Positions 11,706 to 24,599 of a DNA stretch of 64,000 bases are shown here, piece after piece. This DNA comes from Epiperipatus broadwayi (taxonomy: Eukaryota > Onychophora > Udeonychophora > Euonychophora > Peripatidae): NCBI GenBank assembly GCA_028023455.1, contig JAQFVV010012405.1, forward strand, positions 12,800,031-12,864,030, read 5' to 3'. A program made the translations under genes and the position numbers. The notes beneath the pieces were generated by a model. The model was not told the origin of the DNA, did no database searches, and saw only the letters and a program-made list of their open reading frames with translations. Each line of letters opens with the position of its first letter. Positions within the stretch are counted from its first letter, which is position 1.

Positions 11706-12800
11706 TCATGTACTTTTATTTTAATGCAGTTACAATTTTAAAATTATTAATTTTAAGGAAAATCTGAAGATGCCAGTATTATATGGATCTTTTAAGTAAT
11801 GACAATAGCTAATTTGCATGTTAATATCGTGAAAGAAGTGGCCCTAGATGTCAATAGAAATGATAATTTGCCCAATATGAAATAATAAAAAATCAGTAAA
11901 CAAAAGAAAAAAATTGTAATTTTCAATAATTTGTTTACAAATTAATTTATTTATACAATATTTTTGTAAAAGATTTGTTTTAAACCAAAAAGTTATATCA
12001 CTAAAAAGAGATTTTCTTTGGAAACATTTATTTTTAAAAAGACAATTTTAAAAAAGTTTGATACAGGAAAGCAGAAGCAGTTTTTACTGAGTAAACTAGA
12101 ATTGCTTTTGTCAAAATGGGAACAAAATTACTTTTTAAAATTTTAATAATAGTAAATAATAAGTTTATTTTTAATTTTGTTTTCTTTCTTTGATTATAAC
12201 TAACCATAAATATATCTTGCTTTTAATAACATAGAATTCAAGGTGTTCAATATTTCAGTCTATTAATTTTTTGAATAGAAAATTTATGATGAATGATACC
12301 AAGTGCCATTGTTATAGATAAGAACTCCATTTAAAAATAATTTTCATATTTTATAAATGTCAAATATTAACTATTAGAATGTCTACCATTTTAAAGCTTA
12401 CATTTATAATAAGCTTATCAATATATGATATAAAAAATACTTAATTTTAAAAATAAGTTGTTTAAATATGGTAGAATATAGAAGAAATTTTCACTGGAGC
12501 TTATTCAAAATAGAAAGATGGATTTTCCTTCTAAACAGGTCAAGCTTTATTATATGCTACAGGTTTTGTTACTTTTGGGCTCAACTGTTTGTGACTTCTA
12601 AAAAAACTAAACATTCAACTAATTATTTATTTTTACATCAGTAGTAAAACTGTTTATTGACTACTAAAGTATGGTTTATAATGTCAAAATAACATGAAAT
12701 TACTGTGTTTTCCTGAAGGTTTGTGGTGATGGTGTTTTAGTTATATTTATATATTGAACTATTTTTATCATAGATAAATATATGAAATTTCTAGTGACTG
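11706..12800. other. AT-rich intergenic DNA
   Basis: Nothing recognisable. Base composition is uniformly AT-rich with poly-T and poly-A tracts. Confidence 0.4.
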
Positions 12801-12804
12801 TTGC

Positions 12805-12900
12805 CTTTGGCAAGATGGCCCAATTGGTTAGAGCATTACCTTAAAATTCAATACTCAAAAATCTAAGGGTCCAGGTTCTATTCCCAAGCTACTGTTACTT
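12805..12900 (+). repeat. tRNA-derived SINE or pseudo-tRNA
   Basis: TGGCCCAATTGGTTAGAGC at 12815-12833 fits a polymerase III A box and GGTTCTATTCC at 12874-12884 fits a B box, with spacing like a tRNA with a slightly long middle. The expected acceptor stem does not pair, so a functional tRNA is not supported. Confidence 0.55.
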
Positions 12901-13017
12901 GGTCAGGCCAGCAACATCTAAGGAAGAAGTGAGAATATCTTTCAAAATGTTATGCATGTACTAACCTATTTGATGTGCTATTACTAACAGTTGAATGTAT
13001 TCCAAATATTTAAATAA

Positions 13018-13175
13018 AGTTAAATTTTTCTAAAGACATTCAATACTCATATTAGTTGATGGAAATAGTCCAATATATAAATACAATAGAATTACTGTAT
13101 TCATGTCTTAATATTTATTACTTTATTTATATTCTATCTAAAAGCATAAAATAAAAATTAAAACCATTAAAATTT
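13018..13175 (+). repeat. first copy of a ~150-bp duplication
   Basis: AGTTAAATTTTTCTAAAGAC and following sequence to ATTAAAATTTC recur at 14317-14462 with few differences and one 14-base deletion in the second copy. See the findings. Confidence 0.85.
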
Positions 13176-13927
13176 CGTTCTGCATTTTTTTTCTTGCATT
13201 GTTCTCTTCTTAGTTTCATACTTTAAATCTTGCATTCAGTCATATTTATAGAAATCTAAATAAAAACAAAGCAGGTGTTTGTTTATTTATTTATTTATTG
13301 TTTTCAAAATTTAAATTTTTTATTTGAAATGGCTTAAAAACATAAATTTAATAATTATAGCAATTTTTCTAAGCATAATAAAATTGTGAAGTCTGCCCTA
13401 TAGGTAATAAAATAATAATTATTAATTTAATTATAAATGAAAACTAAAAATAATCTGAAATTAGCTGTTTATTTAATTAAAATGACTACTCATTTTTGAA
13501 ATAATAAAAAAAAATCTAATTCATTTTTGCGTCAATAAATAAAATGCAGAAAATTGTACGGAGATTGTATGGTTGAGTGAACATAATATAATATATATAT
13601 ATTTCGCTTATTATTTCTAAATAATACATGGGCAATTTAAAAGTATTGCAGTTTGTAATGTTATAATTGACTATTTATTAATCTGTTTTACAGTGACATG
13701 TTTATTTCATGTTTAAGAGGTTTATTTAAACTTCATTGTATCAATATTTCATACTCTGTAGTCAAGTTGCAATCTTTAAGTGTCCATATATATTCAATGG
13801 ACCATTAGTAAGAATGGATTTCCATTCTTGCTATTAAAAGATGTGAAGGTTGCCTTGACAGCAGTGAGAAATATTGATTACTATATTTTACTGTGAATGT
13901 TTAGGTGGTTACTGGTTGGAATCTATA

Positions 13928-14291
13928 TATCATCATCATCAACCATTATCAATCAACTGCAGGATGAAGGTATCTCCAAGTTTAATCTATCTTCTCCGAT
14001 CTTTAGCTTCTCTTTTCCACAACACCCCTGCACATTTTCTTATTTCATCCATCCATCTCACATGTGGTCTATTTCTGGGTCTTTTACAATCTCTTGGAAT
14101 CCAGTTTAAAATTTCAATTGTCCATTTATTATCATTTCTTCTAGCAATATGTCCAGCCCAATTCCATTTCAATCTTTTAATTTTTTCAATAAGGTCAGTA
14201 ACACCTGTTTGTTGCCTTACCCATACATTGCGTTTTCGATCTCTTCTTGTTACTCCCAACATACATCTCTCCATACTCCTTTGAGTGGTCT
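13928..14291 (-). mobile_element. 5'-truncated RTE-like LINE, 3' end
   Basis: On the minus strand this reads SMERCMLGVTRRDRK, then WAGHIARR, ILNWIPRDCKRP and RWMDEIRK, the conserved C-terminal tail of RTE-type and related reverse transcriptases. It ends in a (GAT)n tail (ATCATCATC at 13931). The frame is open over 116 residues, so this copy is younger or less damaged than 4800-7983. It lacks all catalytic motifs because it is truncated at 14291, next to a (TA)n run. Confidence 0.88.
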
Positions 14292-14316
14292 GTATATATA
14301 TATATATATATATATA
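14292..14316. repeat. (TA)n microsatellite
   Basis: A pure TA run sits exactly between the truncated LINE end and the second copy of the 150-bp duplication. Confidence 0.85.
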
Positions 14317-14462
14317 GTTAAATTTTTCTAAAGACATTCAATACTCATATTAGTCCAATATATAAATACAATGGAATTACTGTATTCATGTTTTAATATT
14401 TATTACTTTATTTATATTCTATCTAAAAGCATAAAATAAAAATTAAAAGCATTAAAATTTCA
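14317..14462 (+). repeat. second copy of a ~150-bp duplication
   Basis: Nearly identical to 13018-13175, lacking TTGATGGAAATAG-like bases after TCATATTAG. It is followed by another short (AT)n run. Confidence 0.85.
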
Positions 14463-14479
14463 TATATATATATATATTA

Positions 14480-17460
14480 ACAAGTACATATGCAGTTGTT
14501 TAAATAATTTTGGGGGATAATTTTAATTTGTTTATGTTTTGTAATTTTAAATTAAATAAGTGCTTGTGTAGGTTGGTTTTTATGAGTGTTTGTGTGTGTG
14601 CTGAAAATGCCTATAAACATACAAAACAGCACATTACATGGTATTTTAAATAAAATGGGAGTTGTTTGTTATCTGCTAATTTTCACCATCTTCTAGAGAC
14701 TATGAAACAAAATATAGCAGATATGAGAATGAGTGTATCAAATGTAATATTTTGTAATGAATCTTGAATATTAGATCTATTTTTAACAAATTTTATAGAG
14801 AAAACAATAGCAAATTTTCATTAATAGCAATTAGCAAATTCTCCTTACATTAGTGTCACCCAGTGTTCTACTGTATGTACACTTTGCTACTGTTTTAACA
14901 GTTTCAGTAAGCAAAGGAAATGGTGATCATGTGATATTTTTAGTAAATATATTTCCTACTAATAAATAAATAATTTAGCTCTGAAGAAAAATGATGGGTA
15001 GTCAAAACTGTAAGGTTTTGTCAAGTCAAAAATAAAATTATTGCATTAGAAAAAGTGTATGAAAAAAGGAACATTTCCACAAGAAGTTAAAAATTGGGAA
15101 GTGATAGATTTGTAACAATAATTCATAGACTTTAAACTCCAAAACCTGCATTTTCTAAATTAGTTTATATGTGCATTTAATTCTGTATTTACATGATATA
15201 TTGATTTCCCAAATTATGTGTAACAAATTTGTCTAAAAAATAGATTGTATACATGGAAAATTAGAAGAATAGTTTCAGACCAAAGAAATCAGTGAAAATA
15301 TAAAATAAACTATATAAAAAATCTCATTAAAATCTTATCTCTTTTACATGCTATTAAATTTTATATAAATGAATTATAGGAAAATAAATTTCATTTAAAA
15401 AAAAAAAAAAAATTGCAAAAAATTAACCCTTTCTTAGTGCAGCCTAGACTCAAACATTTCAGCATTTTCTGATGTTGTTCTTCGTCTCACACATCAATGT
15501 AAAATATATGATTAAATGATTATTATTTATCAGAAAATAATAAATTCGACTTCATTTGATAGATATTTTTGTTTACTATTGAAATAAATTTTAAATGTTC
15601 ACATTTTGTTTCTATAAATATCAAAAAAATGAGATTGTAATCAAAACAAAAAGATTACACATCATCATTTCAGAAAGATTATTTTCAGTTTACAAAATCA
15701 ATAAAATATTCGTTATTTCTGATTATTTTTAAAAATTTAAATGAATATTTATTTATTTTTCTTATATCTAATGAATTATGCTGGAAAAGTTTAAAATTTT
15801 GGAATATTTATTGCAAAATTGTGATATTTTCATACTCATAAGTATAAGTAGATTGCTTACATGGAAGCTAAACTTCTAAATAGCTTAAGATCATATTTAC
15901 ATTAGCTTCTAATTATAAATTTATTAAACGCACATTGATTATGTAAGTAATATTTACTGAGGGCTGTAACCTCGAAAATATGTGTGTATTATTAGCTGCT
16001 AATGTATTATATTTTTGAAAATAAAGTATTTCCAGTCAAAATAAGTTATTAATAATTTATAGTTTTCAATATCTAATCAATATACTATAGTATAAATTAT
16101 TGTAAAAAAAAGTATCTAAAACTGTATTAAATTTGCAAATAAACATGTTTTTGGTCATTGGGACTATTTTCTTTAAACAATGTATTAATACACTGAATGT
16201 TTTACTGCCTGGCCTTGGAACAATGGCTGAACATGTCAGGGCTGCCCTTATGCTTTTGTGAGGTGGTTTTTTTAAATGTCCCACCAGCTATCATAATTTT
16301 TTGAACAAAATTTTTATACAATAAAATATACAGAAAAATAACATTTTAACATGTAATACTTGTGGAAAAATTCACCAGGGAGCGAAATGGCCAAAAAACA
16401 TAAAATTGTGTACTAAAATTATAAAAGGTTAATGAACACAAAAATTGAGCAGAATATCATCTAAACCAAAATGATTTTCTACAGATGCTATTCCTTCTCT
16501 GCTCCTTCTCCATTTGCAAGACAATCTAAAATTTGAGTTTTAGTATCCAAAGAAATCACTTTCCTCTTTTTTTTTTTGTAGATGGATTATTTGATATTGT
16601 ATAAGGGCTACCAAAAATATTTTCAGATTTAATTAACAAAACATCAGTTCAAAAATATGCATTCAATGTATAACTTACCATCTATTAAATTTTGACAAAT
16701 AATAAACTGAATCTTACTTTAAATTTTATTAAAGTTTTTTAATGTTAATATCAGTGAGGTACATAAAAAAAACAACTTAATGTCAAAATGCAAATAAAAC
16801 ATCTACACCAACAATATACTTCCTTTTTAAAACAAAACATCAAAAATTTTAAAATGCAGATAAGAAAATTTCCCCATTTGCAGAAATATTGCCAAAAAAT
16901 GGAATTTTTTGAAAAATAATAGAAATAAAGAGATGGAAACATTTTTTTATCAAATGAGATGATAATAACAGATATAATTTGTTTTTTTTTTTAGTTTTTT
17001 TTATTGATTGTGTAATTCCAAAACTACCCTGTAAAAAGAGATTTTTTTAAAAAAAATCATGTTAAATCTATATCATTTAAAAAAGTTTGTATAACAACAG
17101 AATTAGGTGTATATGGATTGATCACTTTTTTAGTACTTTTCGGTAGTATTATTGGAATTTACATCAACATGATTATTTATATGAATAAAAATCTTGTGAT
17201 GTAGTAGTCATCACTTGTCTGCTATACCCATGTTGTGAGATTTGAGTTCTGATAAAACTTAATAGCTTTTTTGTTCTCTAAAATTCAAGACAGCTTCAAA
17301 TTAATAATAGTTCAGTATATTGGTAATAAAAAAAGAAAAATATAACAAATAATGACATATTTGGACTCTATTATTTCAAAAACTCAAAAGTCTTGCCTGA
17401 AAATCCAAACAGATAAAATATTATTATGGGAAAATACTAAGCAGCTATAAAAAGTACATT
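14480..17460. other. AT-rich intergenic DNA with an old repeat
   Basis: No gene is recognised over this 3 kb. About 15495-15605 is similar to the reverse complement of 50285-50400 (shared TTTGATAGATATTTTTGTTTAC), so an old dispersed repeat is present. A slightly GC-rich patch at 16195-16280 has an open frame without any recognisable domain. Confidence 0.4.
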
Positions 17461-17468
17461 TATTAACA

Positions 17469-17484
17469 TGTAGTAGTAGTAGCA

Positions 17485-17525
<41 letters not shown>

Positions 17526-17733
17526 TGTAGTAGTGGTGGTGGTGATGGTGGTAGTAGTAGTAGTGGTAGTAGTAGTGGTGGTAGTAGTAGTGGTGATAGT
17601 GGTTGTAGTGGTAGTAGTAGTGGCAGTAGTAGTAGCAGCAGTAGTAGCAGCAGTAGTATTAGTAGTAGTAGTAGTAGCAGCAGCAGTAGCAGTAGTAGTA
17701 GTACTACTACTACTGCTAATAATAATAATAATA
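17469..17733. repeat. (GTA)n microsatellite with GTG variants
   Basis: About 265 bp of GTA units interspersed with GTG and GCA units, changing to TAC and AAT units at the right end. Apparent homopolymeric open frames here are a by-product of the three-base period, not genes. Confidence 0.97.
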
Positions 17734-17744
17734 ATGAAATGAGT

Positions 17745-20030
17745 AACTTTAAACAAAAAACAGCAAAAAATATCCTGTCAATTATCCTAATAGCCCATTG
17801 AAAATTATCTTTTCCTTAGTTTCTTCTATGTAGAGATTTGAAGATATTTTTATCTTAAAAGAGGTTACTTAAAACTGTTTTTATTACTGTAAATGTATAT
17901 AAAATGTAAATATATAAAAGTGATATTGTTAAAGTTATCAATCTATCAACATGAACATGCAGATTCGAGTATTGATTCCTTAACTGAAATTTAAAGTTTA
18001 TATACGGGATAGGGATAATCTCTAGTAGTAATAACCATTAATGTATTAAAAAAATGGTTGAACACAAAGTTATGAGTGTAGAAAATTTGATACTTGTAAA
18101 TCAGTGCTGATTTAATACTGATAAATGCTAAACAAATAATGGAGACATATGTGAAAGAGTGTCACGTGAACCATAAACCGGAAATGCATCTTAGGAATCA
18201 TTTAGGGTTTGTTTTTTTTTCAAATATCTTTATTTATATGTTTCAGGAATGTGTGGTAGAGTAGAAGTTTCAAAATATAAATAGATACGTATAATATTTT
18301 AAAGCATATATATATAATTTTATGCAAAATATAAAACTTTAAAGTATATATATATTCATATAAACAAAAATCATATGAATATATGTAGCTTTATTAAATT
18401 GTAGGTTACGTTTTAATATATTTTTGACACAAGAAAAGTGAGTCCAGTAATAAGATGAATTATTTAGTGTGATATTTATATGTATTTTAACTATTCCCTG
18501 TTTTATTGTATGCAACACACACACAGCACGTGCAACTTTAATACTCACAAAACGAAATATGTAATTTTAAAAATAAACCACTATGAAGATGACTATCCGC
18601 CCTCTATTATTAAGCTTTTTCTTTTGAACTAAGCATGTTTAGTAATATATTCTCTAGGCATTTCAAAATTAATCTTCATCTCAATTTTAAGATTATCCCT
18701 TTTAGTGTCATTTATTTCCTAAAAACCATAAAAGTTTTTCCTAGTATTTAATTTTAGGAATCATGCATTAACATTTTGATCATTAACTTAACTCAGTTCA
18801 TTTAGGTAGATTATTTCTCTTGTATGTAATTACATTATAAAGAGATTTAAGCTTTTAATATTAAGATCTTAATGTACAACTTTAAAGCAACAATAGCTAA
18901 TTTGAAAAATTGATTGGTTCGTGTTTAAAACAAATTAGAGAAATTTTATTTTTTTTAATAGGTACTTATTATCACAAGTTTTTATACTGACAGAAACATA
19001 AGCATCATAATCGCACACAAATATATATCACATCAGGATAAATGGGAAAATGTACTAGTGAAATATATATATTTTATGGTTTAATTTTCCAAAATTTTTA
19101 TATCTAATTATTATAAGGTTATAATGCTAATCCTTTAAGCTGATAGCCAACAGCTAAGAGTAACTGGTTATAGAGGCCGGAAAAAATTCTGACTTGAATT
19201 ATTATTATTACTATTATCATTACCATCATCATCATCGTTATTATTTTAACATAAAATCATATTCTCACTCTTTACTATTTATGTTATAAACTGAAAATAG
19301 CACTTTTTAAACATTTCTTTAAACATTATTAATTTTAACTTATAAATAATAAGGTAAACTGACATCAAATTCATAAAACAAATACCGATCAGTGTAGGAT
19401 GATTAGTACTAACCTAACTAATTCTCCAACATTGATAGGCAAATGAATATTTTTCTATCCTAATAGCATAAAAACTGGCAAATCCTCTCACCCAGCAATT
19501 GGAAAGCTCGAGAAATATTGCCTTCTCCTTAACTGTTCTTTATAAAGGGCTATAGAATAGACTTTTATTTTGCAATCGGCTATTTGTTAAAAGCACTTTA
19601 ATAAAATAATAATAACAACAAGTTTATAAATACCTTATTTATTAATACACAAAAATATTTTTATGAGCATAATTAGATGTTTTGGGGCAACCAGTTTTTA
19701 AAAAACATTACCGGTTATCAAACTGCAAATAAAATTTAAAGTATTTAAAAATATAGCTAATATAAACGTTTGTTCTATTATTTTTTACCATCAGTAATTT
19801 GAAAAGAAAATTAAAGCAAAAAATGCAAGTTTACTAGGCTTGGTTAGATACTTAGTGGCTAATGCAGACTATTTATTTCCATATCTTTTTGCCATTCCCA
19901 CTGCAATTTAATCGTAATTTCCTTTTATCACTGATATAGCAACACTTATTCTGGAATTATTTTTTCTTCTCATAATAGATTATAACTGATTTTTTGCTTT
20001 TTTTTTTCTTGATTCATTACATGTGGTGTA
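17745..20030. other. AT-rich intergenic DNA
   Basis: No gene or clear element boundary. A short ATT/ATC run lies at 19198-19245. Confidence 0.4.
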
Positions 20031-20035
20031 ATCAA

Positions 20036-20146
20036 GCGTTGTTAGCCGAGAGGTCAGCGCAGCCGCCTTGCAAGCAAGCAGTTAGTTGCAGACAGTTGTT
20101 GCAGGTTCGCCTCCCAACCGATGCTATGACATATGGGAAAAAAAAA
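20036..20146 (+). repeat. tRNA-derived SINE, family S1
   Basis: TTAGCCGAGAGGTCAGCGC at 20042-20060 is a good A box in a leucine- or serine-tRNA-like head, and AGGTTCGCCTC at 20103-20113 is a good B box. After the head comes GATGCTATGACATATGGG and a run of A. The local GC content is far above the surroundings. The same 3' part occurs at 460-523, which supports a dispersed SINE rather than a single tRNA gene. Confidence 0.75.
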
Positions 20147-20149
20147 CTA

Positions 20150-20605
20150 TTCTGGTGTTCTCGTTTTCACAATTATCTGTTTATTCCATACCTAGGTTAT
20201 CGGAACAGTTTCTATCGCCTATATTAATATAATGTACATAATATTTCTAAAAATGAATGGTTTAAAAGTTAATGATTCTCTTCGTTTATATTATGCATTT
20301 GTAATAATTTTTTATGTGTTTTAACAACATCTACACCAGCAGACCAATCATTTTATATTATCTTTCTCAAATATTTAAAGTTATTTCTCAAATATTTAAA
20401 GTTATTTTAATGTTATTTTCTGTTTCTTCAATTTTGTTTCTTCTGCTTTAACACAGCTTAGAAGATTTTGTTGTTTGTATATTTTATTATCCATATAATT
20501 TTAATCTTTAAAAATATTTAATTCACTTCTATTCTTTATTGTAATACTTATTTTAAATAATTAAATAAATGCACAAATGTTCGTTTTATGTAGCAGTTTT
20601 CACAT
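20150..20605. other. AT-rich intergenic DNA
   Basis: Nothing recognisable apart from a short tandem duplication TTATTTCTCAAATATTTAAAG near 20360-20405. Confidence 0.4.
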
Positions 20606-20609
20606 CTTT

Positions 20610-20783
20610 TGTTGTTGTTATTAGTAGTAGTAATAGTAGTAATAGTAGTAGTAATAGTAATAATAGCAGCAGCAGTAGTAGTAGTAGTAGTAGTAGTTGT
20701 TGTTGTAGTAGTAGTAGTAGTAATAATAATAGTAGTTATAGTAGTGATAGTAATAACTGTAGCAATAGTAGTAGTAGTAGTAC
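20610..20783. repeat. (AGT)n microsatellite
   Basis: About 170 bp of AGT/AAT/AGC units. It stands at the 5' side of the decayed plus-strand LINE. Confidence 0.95.
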
Positions 20784-21035
20784 TCAGAGACTCATCCAAT
20801 CTTAGGGGCAAAACAAATTACAAGCAAACAATGCAGCTGGCAATACTTCATGTCTAGAAAATAAAAAGATTATTTATCAAAATAATTTGAAGTGAAAACA
20901 AGTAATTGCATAAGTACTAAAGATAAAAATAAAGAATTAAGAAAAAATAGTAATCACATAAATTTTACAGAGCTAAATTGTAATTTACTGGAAAATTGAA
21001 ATTCTTATAGGATTATTTTGAAAATTTTTACAAAC

Positions 21036-21095
21036 TTAAATGATGGCATGGAGAGTTGAGGTCGTGTGAAAGTCTGAGTTCGAATCCCATATATA
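21036..21095 (+). repeat. possible tRNA-like SINE fragment
   Basis: GAGTTCGAATCCC at about 21077 is a near-perfect B box, but only a weak A box precedes it. It may be a SINE insertion or a chance match. Confidence 0.35.
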
Positions 21096-22194
21096 TTAAA
21101 TGATTATTTTAAAAAAAAATTAGCCACTGTATGTCACCTAATATCAATTTTTAGAGTTATAATTCAATCAAATGGTAATAATGAGGAATATATTCCAGAT
21201 AAGCCTCATCTTAATGAATATCTCAAAATACTTAATAATTATAATTTAATTGATACCATAAAGCATACTTCTTTCTTCACAGAAAGAGATTTTGTTTCTA
21301 TTGATTTTTTATAATAAAACATAAAAAAAAATTAGCTGAGAGCCTAAAAAAAGAAATTACAAGAACATAAAGTTTATTATGTTGCTAAAAAGATCATTCC
21401 TCATGTTTATGGAAGAATACTGCATTACCCCTCCTAGTTTTAATGAAGAATTTTTCTGTACTGAAATAAATAGATATGCTGATATCATTAAATTTGAAAG
21501 GAGAATGTTTCCTAACATTCTTTTTGAAACCTAAACTAATGTGTGGAGAATAATACTTAAATTTAAAAAAAGGGATATCAAATTAACAAATTCCTCATAA
21601 AATATTATAAGGGTAAAATGCCCATTTCTGTCATCTAAAAAGTATAAACCCTCTTTCTTTCAGATGAAACGGAGTGGGCTGCATAACAGTTAATTGTGAT
21701 GTTGGAAGCCGTGTAAGGCATAATAAAATTAATAGATTGAATCATTTATGTAGTGTGGATAATGGTAAAACCTGGGCTAGTGTGATAGCACCTCAAATAT
21801 ATGAGACATAAATTGATTAAATTAATTTTGAAACATAAATTAATGAGAAGACTATTGAAAGAGTTAATAATAGTTTAAAATTATCAATTTCATATGTCTC
21901 AGATTGCTCAATGAATGGGAAGATGAGCATAATAGCAATAACAAAATAACTCACCTAACTGAAAGAGACCAAAATAAAAAAAGATACCATTAAGGTGCTA
22001 AAAAGTCATGAATGCAAATAAGACAACTGGAAAAAAATCTTGTGGAATCAAAACCAAATCAATAAAAGAGAAAAAATGTCAGCCGATGATTCGACAAATT
22101 AATGATAATGAACAAATGATAACAGAAACTGCTTACCCCTAGTTATAAAAAATAATTTATAATTGAAAATGTATGAATAGAAGATTAAAAAGTA

Positions 22195-22330
22195 ATGATA
22201 TTAAATATCAGAGGAATTAATAGTCCAAATAAATAAAAATTTAGATTATACACAGAAACAGAAAAATAATATCATTATACTCATAGAAACAAAGGTAAAT
22301 ACTACTATATCAATTTATACAACTAATTCA
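22195..22330 (+). pseudogene. remnant of LINE endonuclease start
   Basis: The translation begins MILNIRGINSPNK, then stops and frame changes, with LIETKV-like residues following (ETK is a conserved endonuclease block). It is the counterpart of the intact-looking endonuclease at 36890-37837 and shows that the decayed element belongs to the same or a sister family. Confidence 0.65.
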
Positions 22331-24599
22331 CTAGTAAATACCCTATTGCCTTATATATGCTTAATAATAGGCCAAACTCAAGTAGTAGCAGTGTTACTCA
22401 ATATTAATTCAGATGATAGGTTTTAATTTTGCAGACAAATTATATAATAGTTTCCTTCTTGCTTCAAAAGGTATTGCATTATTTACTGGTTTATTGTATG
22501 GCAAACAGCAAAGATATTTTTAATGTTCTATGTAATGTTCACAACAAATTGTTTCACCACACAGGTATGATAATATTGGGTGGTAGTCTTAATTTTACAT
22601 ATTAAGATCTTCCAAAGGAATTAAAGTATAAAATGAAAGAGCTGTCCATCTTTTTATTGCAAAATTTGTTTTCAATAGCAGATTTACTTTTTGATTTGTT
22701 TTTATTTCAGGACACAAATTAAATAATGCTAAAATAAATGCATTGTTGATGTGATTTACTGATCATTCAAGTATACAACTAGTAATTGATGACTATAAGG
22801 AAGATAATATTTTTTACAAATATTACATACATTCAACATTTATAGTAAATCAAATATCTAATATTTTAGTTCATAATTAATTATTATTATTATAATAATA
22901 AAATGTTAAAACAATTAATAACAAAACAGGTTTGAATTTATAATAAAGAAAATTTATTTAAAGCTGAGTGCTTTTAAAACTGAGTAGGATCATAATTATA
23001 GCATTATGTGATTAAAAAAAGTTGAGATTTAGATTTAAAGTTATTTTTTAATATTAAATAATAGATTATCATAAAATTGAACTTTAGTAATACATTTACA
23101 TACTAACCTTTTAACCGCTAATTATAATATTGGCCGAATGAGTTAAAAATCAAAACTTTTAATTGGCCAATTCACAAACTGAAGACAAAGTCAATTGTCA
23201 AAATATATTCACCTTTAATTTGTCAGGTTATGAAAGTGAACAAAGTTGTTTCAAAAATAAATTTCTATTTGTTTATTGTAGAAATATTCGATAGCGGCAA
23301 ATTAAAAGCGAAAGGTAGTAATGAATTAAAAAGAATTGCTGACGTAATTTTTTTTTTTCAGTTTTACATTACGGAAAAGTAAATATTTTTTTGCTAAAAT
23401 CTTAAATATTTTTACTAAAATCTTAAATATTTTTTTAAAATAATTTTATTTTTAGCATTATTTTACCAAAATAATTCATAATTTCTCAAAAAATACTTTT
23501 ATAATAGTCTAAAACATTTGTTTATCATATTCAAAATGAAAATCTTAGCATTTTTCTTTGATTAGGTGGTTTCTTTGTCCTTGACAGCCAATCAGAATGT
23601 CTTTGAAGGCTAAGAGCCAATCACTATCAAGCTTTCTTCTTTGTTTAGCTTTACCGGCAGTTTTATTGATTTTTTTACTTGTAAAATAATTCAAGAGAGG
23701 GCAGAATCTTACAGAACTTTTAAAAACCTATCTAATGAGTGTATAATGTCTATCTTAGCATTAAAAATGATGGAATTGGGGTGACATCAATCGTCCATGA
23801 AACCTCTCATAAGAATCAGGCTATTGGCTAATGATGAAAAAGGTCTCTATAAGTGTCTTTTTTTATAAAAGAAAAAAAGAGTGGTGCTAGAGTCCTTTTT
23901 ATTATATAAGAAGTTCAAATCTATCATATTGCATAGCATGATATAAGATAAAAAAGGAACTAAATGAATTATACAGAAAGAGAGCCAAAGACATTGTATC
24001 ACAAATTACATTAAATAGAGGATCCTAGATATACAGAATATGCTCCAATTATTATAATCTTTTAAGCCAAATTATGAACTAATTAATAATCCATAAGAGA
24101 ATTATAATAAATTATATTAACAAATTCAGCAGGAAAACCTAACAAAAAAATTTAAAAGCTAATCCATAACTTACATTTCATATCAAAACCAATGATTAAA
24201 TATGCCAAAATTTATATGCCTCATATGAAGCTCAAAATAAGGTTGTATCTGGTTTATATTTTAATTAATATATTTTTAAGATGTTACAAATCAAATTTGG
24301 TGAGGCTGAAAGTGAAATAAAAACACATGAAAGCATTATAACAGGTGACAATTAAAAATATATAATTAAAGAAGAAATACAGAAAGAGATTAATAAATAA
24401 CTCTTGCAAATGATGCAATCCTTTCATCTATTTATAAATGTTCAGATTATGCCTTGATATCAGAAATATAAAAGTTTTATAATCAGAGACATTACAGAAA
24501 AATTCATCAGCTCACATTAATAAAAGAATAATATTTAGTGTAAAAAAAGAAAGAGCTAAACAGACATCAACCTTAAAAGACCTAAAACATATCTCAATT

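Noticed and set aside
13874-14284. 136-residue plus-strand open frame with hydrophobic stretches
   Set aside because: Shadow of the minus-strand LINE fragment, whose translation has clear family motifs.
16066-16284. 72-residue minus-strand open frame with a GC-richer start
   Set aside because: No recognisable motif, splice context or second copy in the window; left as intergenic.
17200-17262. tRNA-like stretch with GATTTGAGTTCTGATA
   Set aside because: No A box and no stems; the B-box match is too weak in AT-rich DNA.
17463-17756. Poly-threonine and poly-valine open frames
   Set aside because: By-product of the (GTA)n/(GTG)n microsatellite on both strands.
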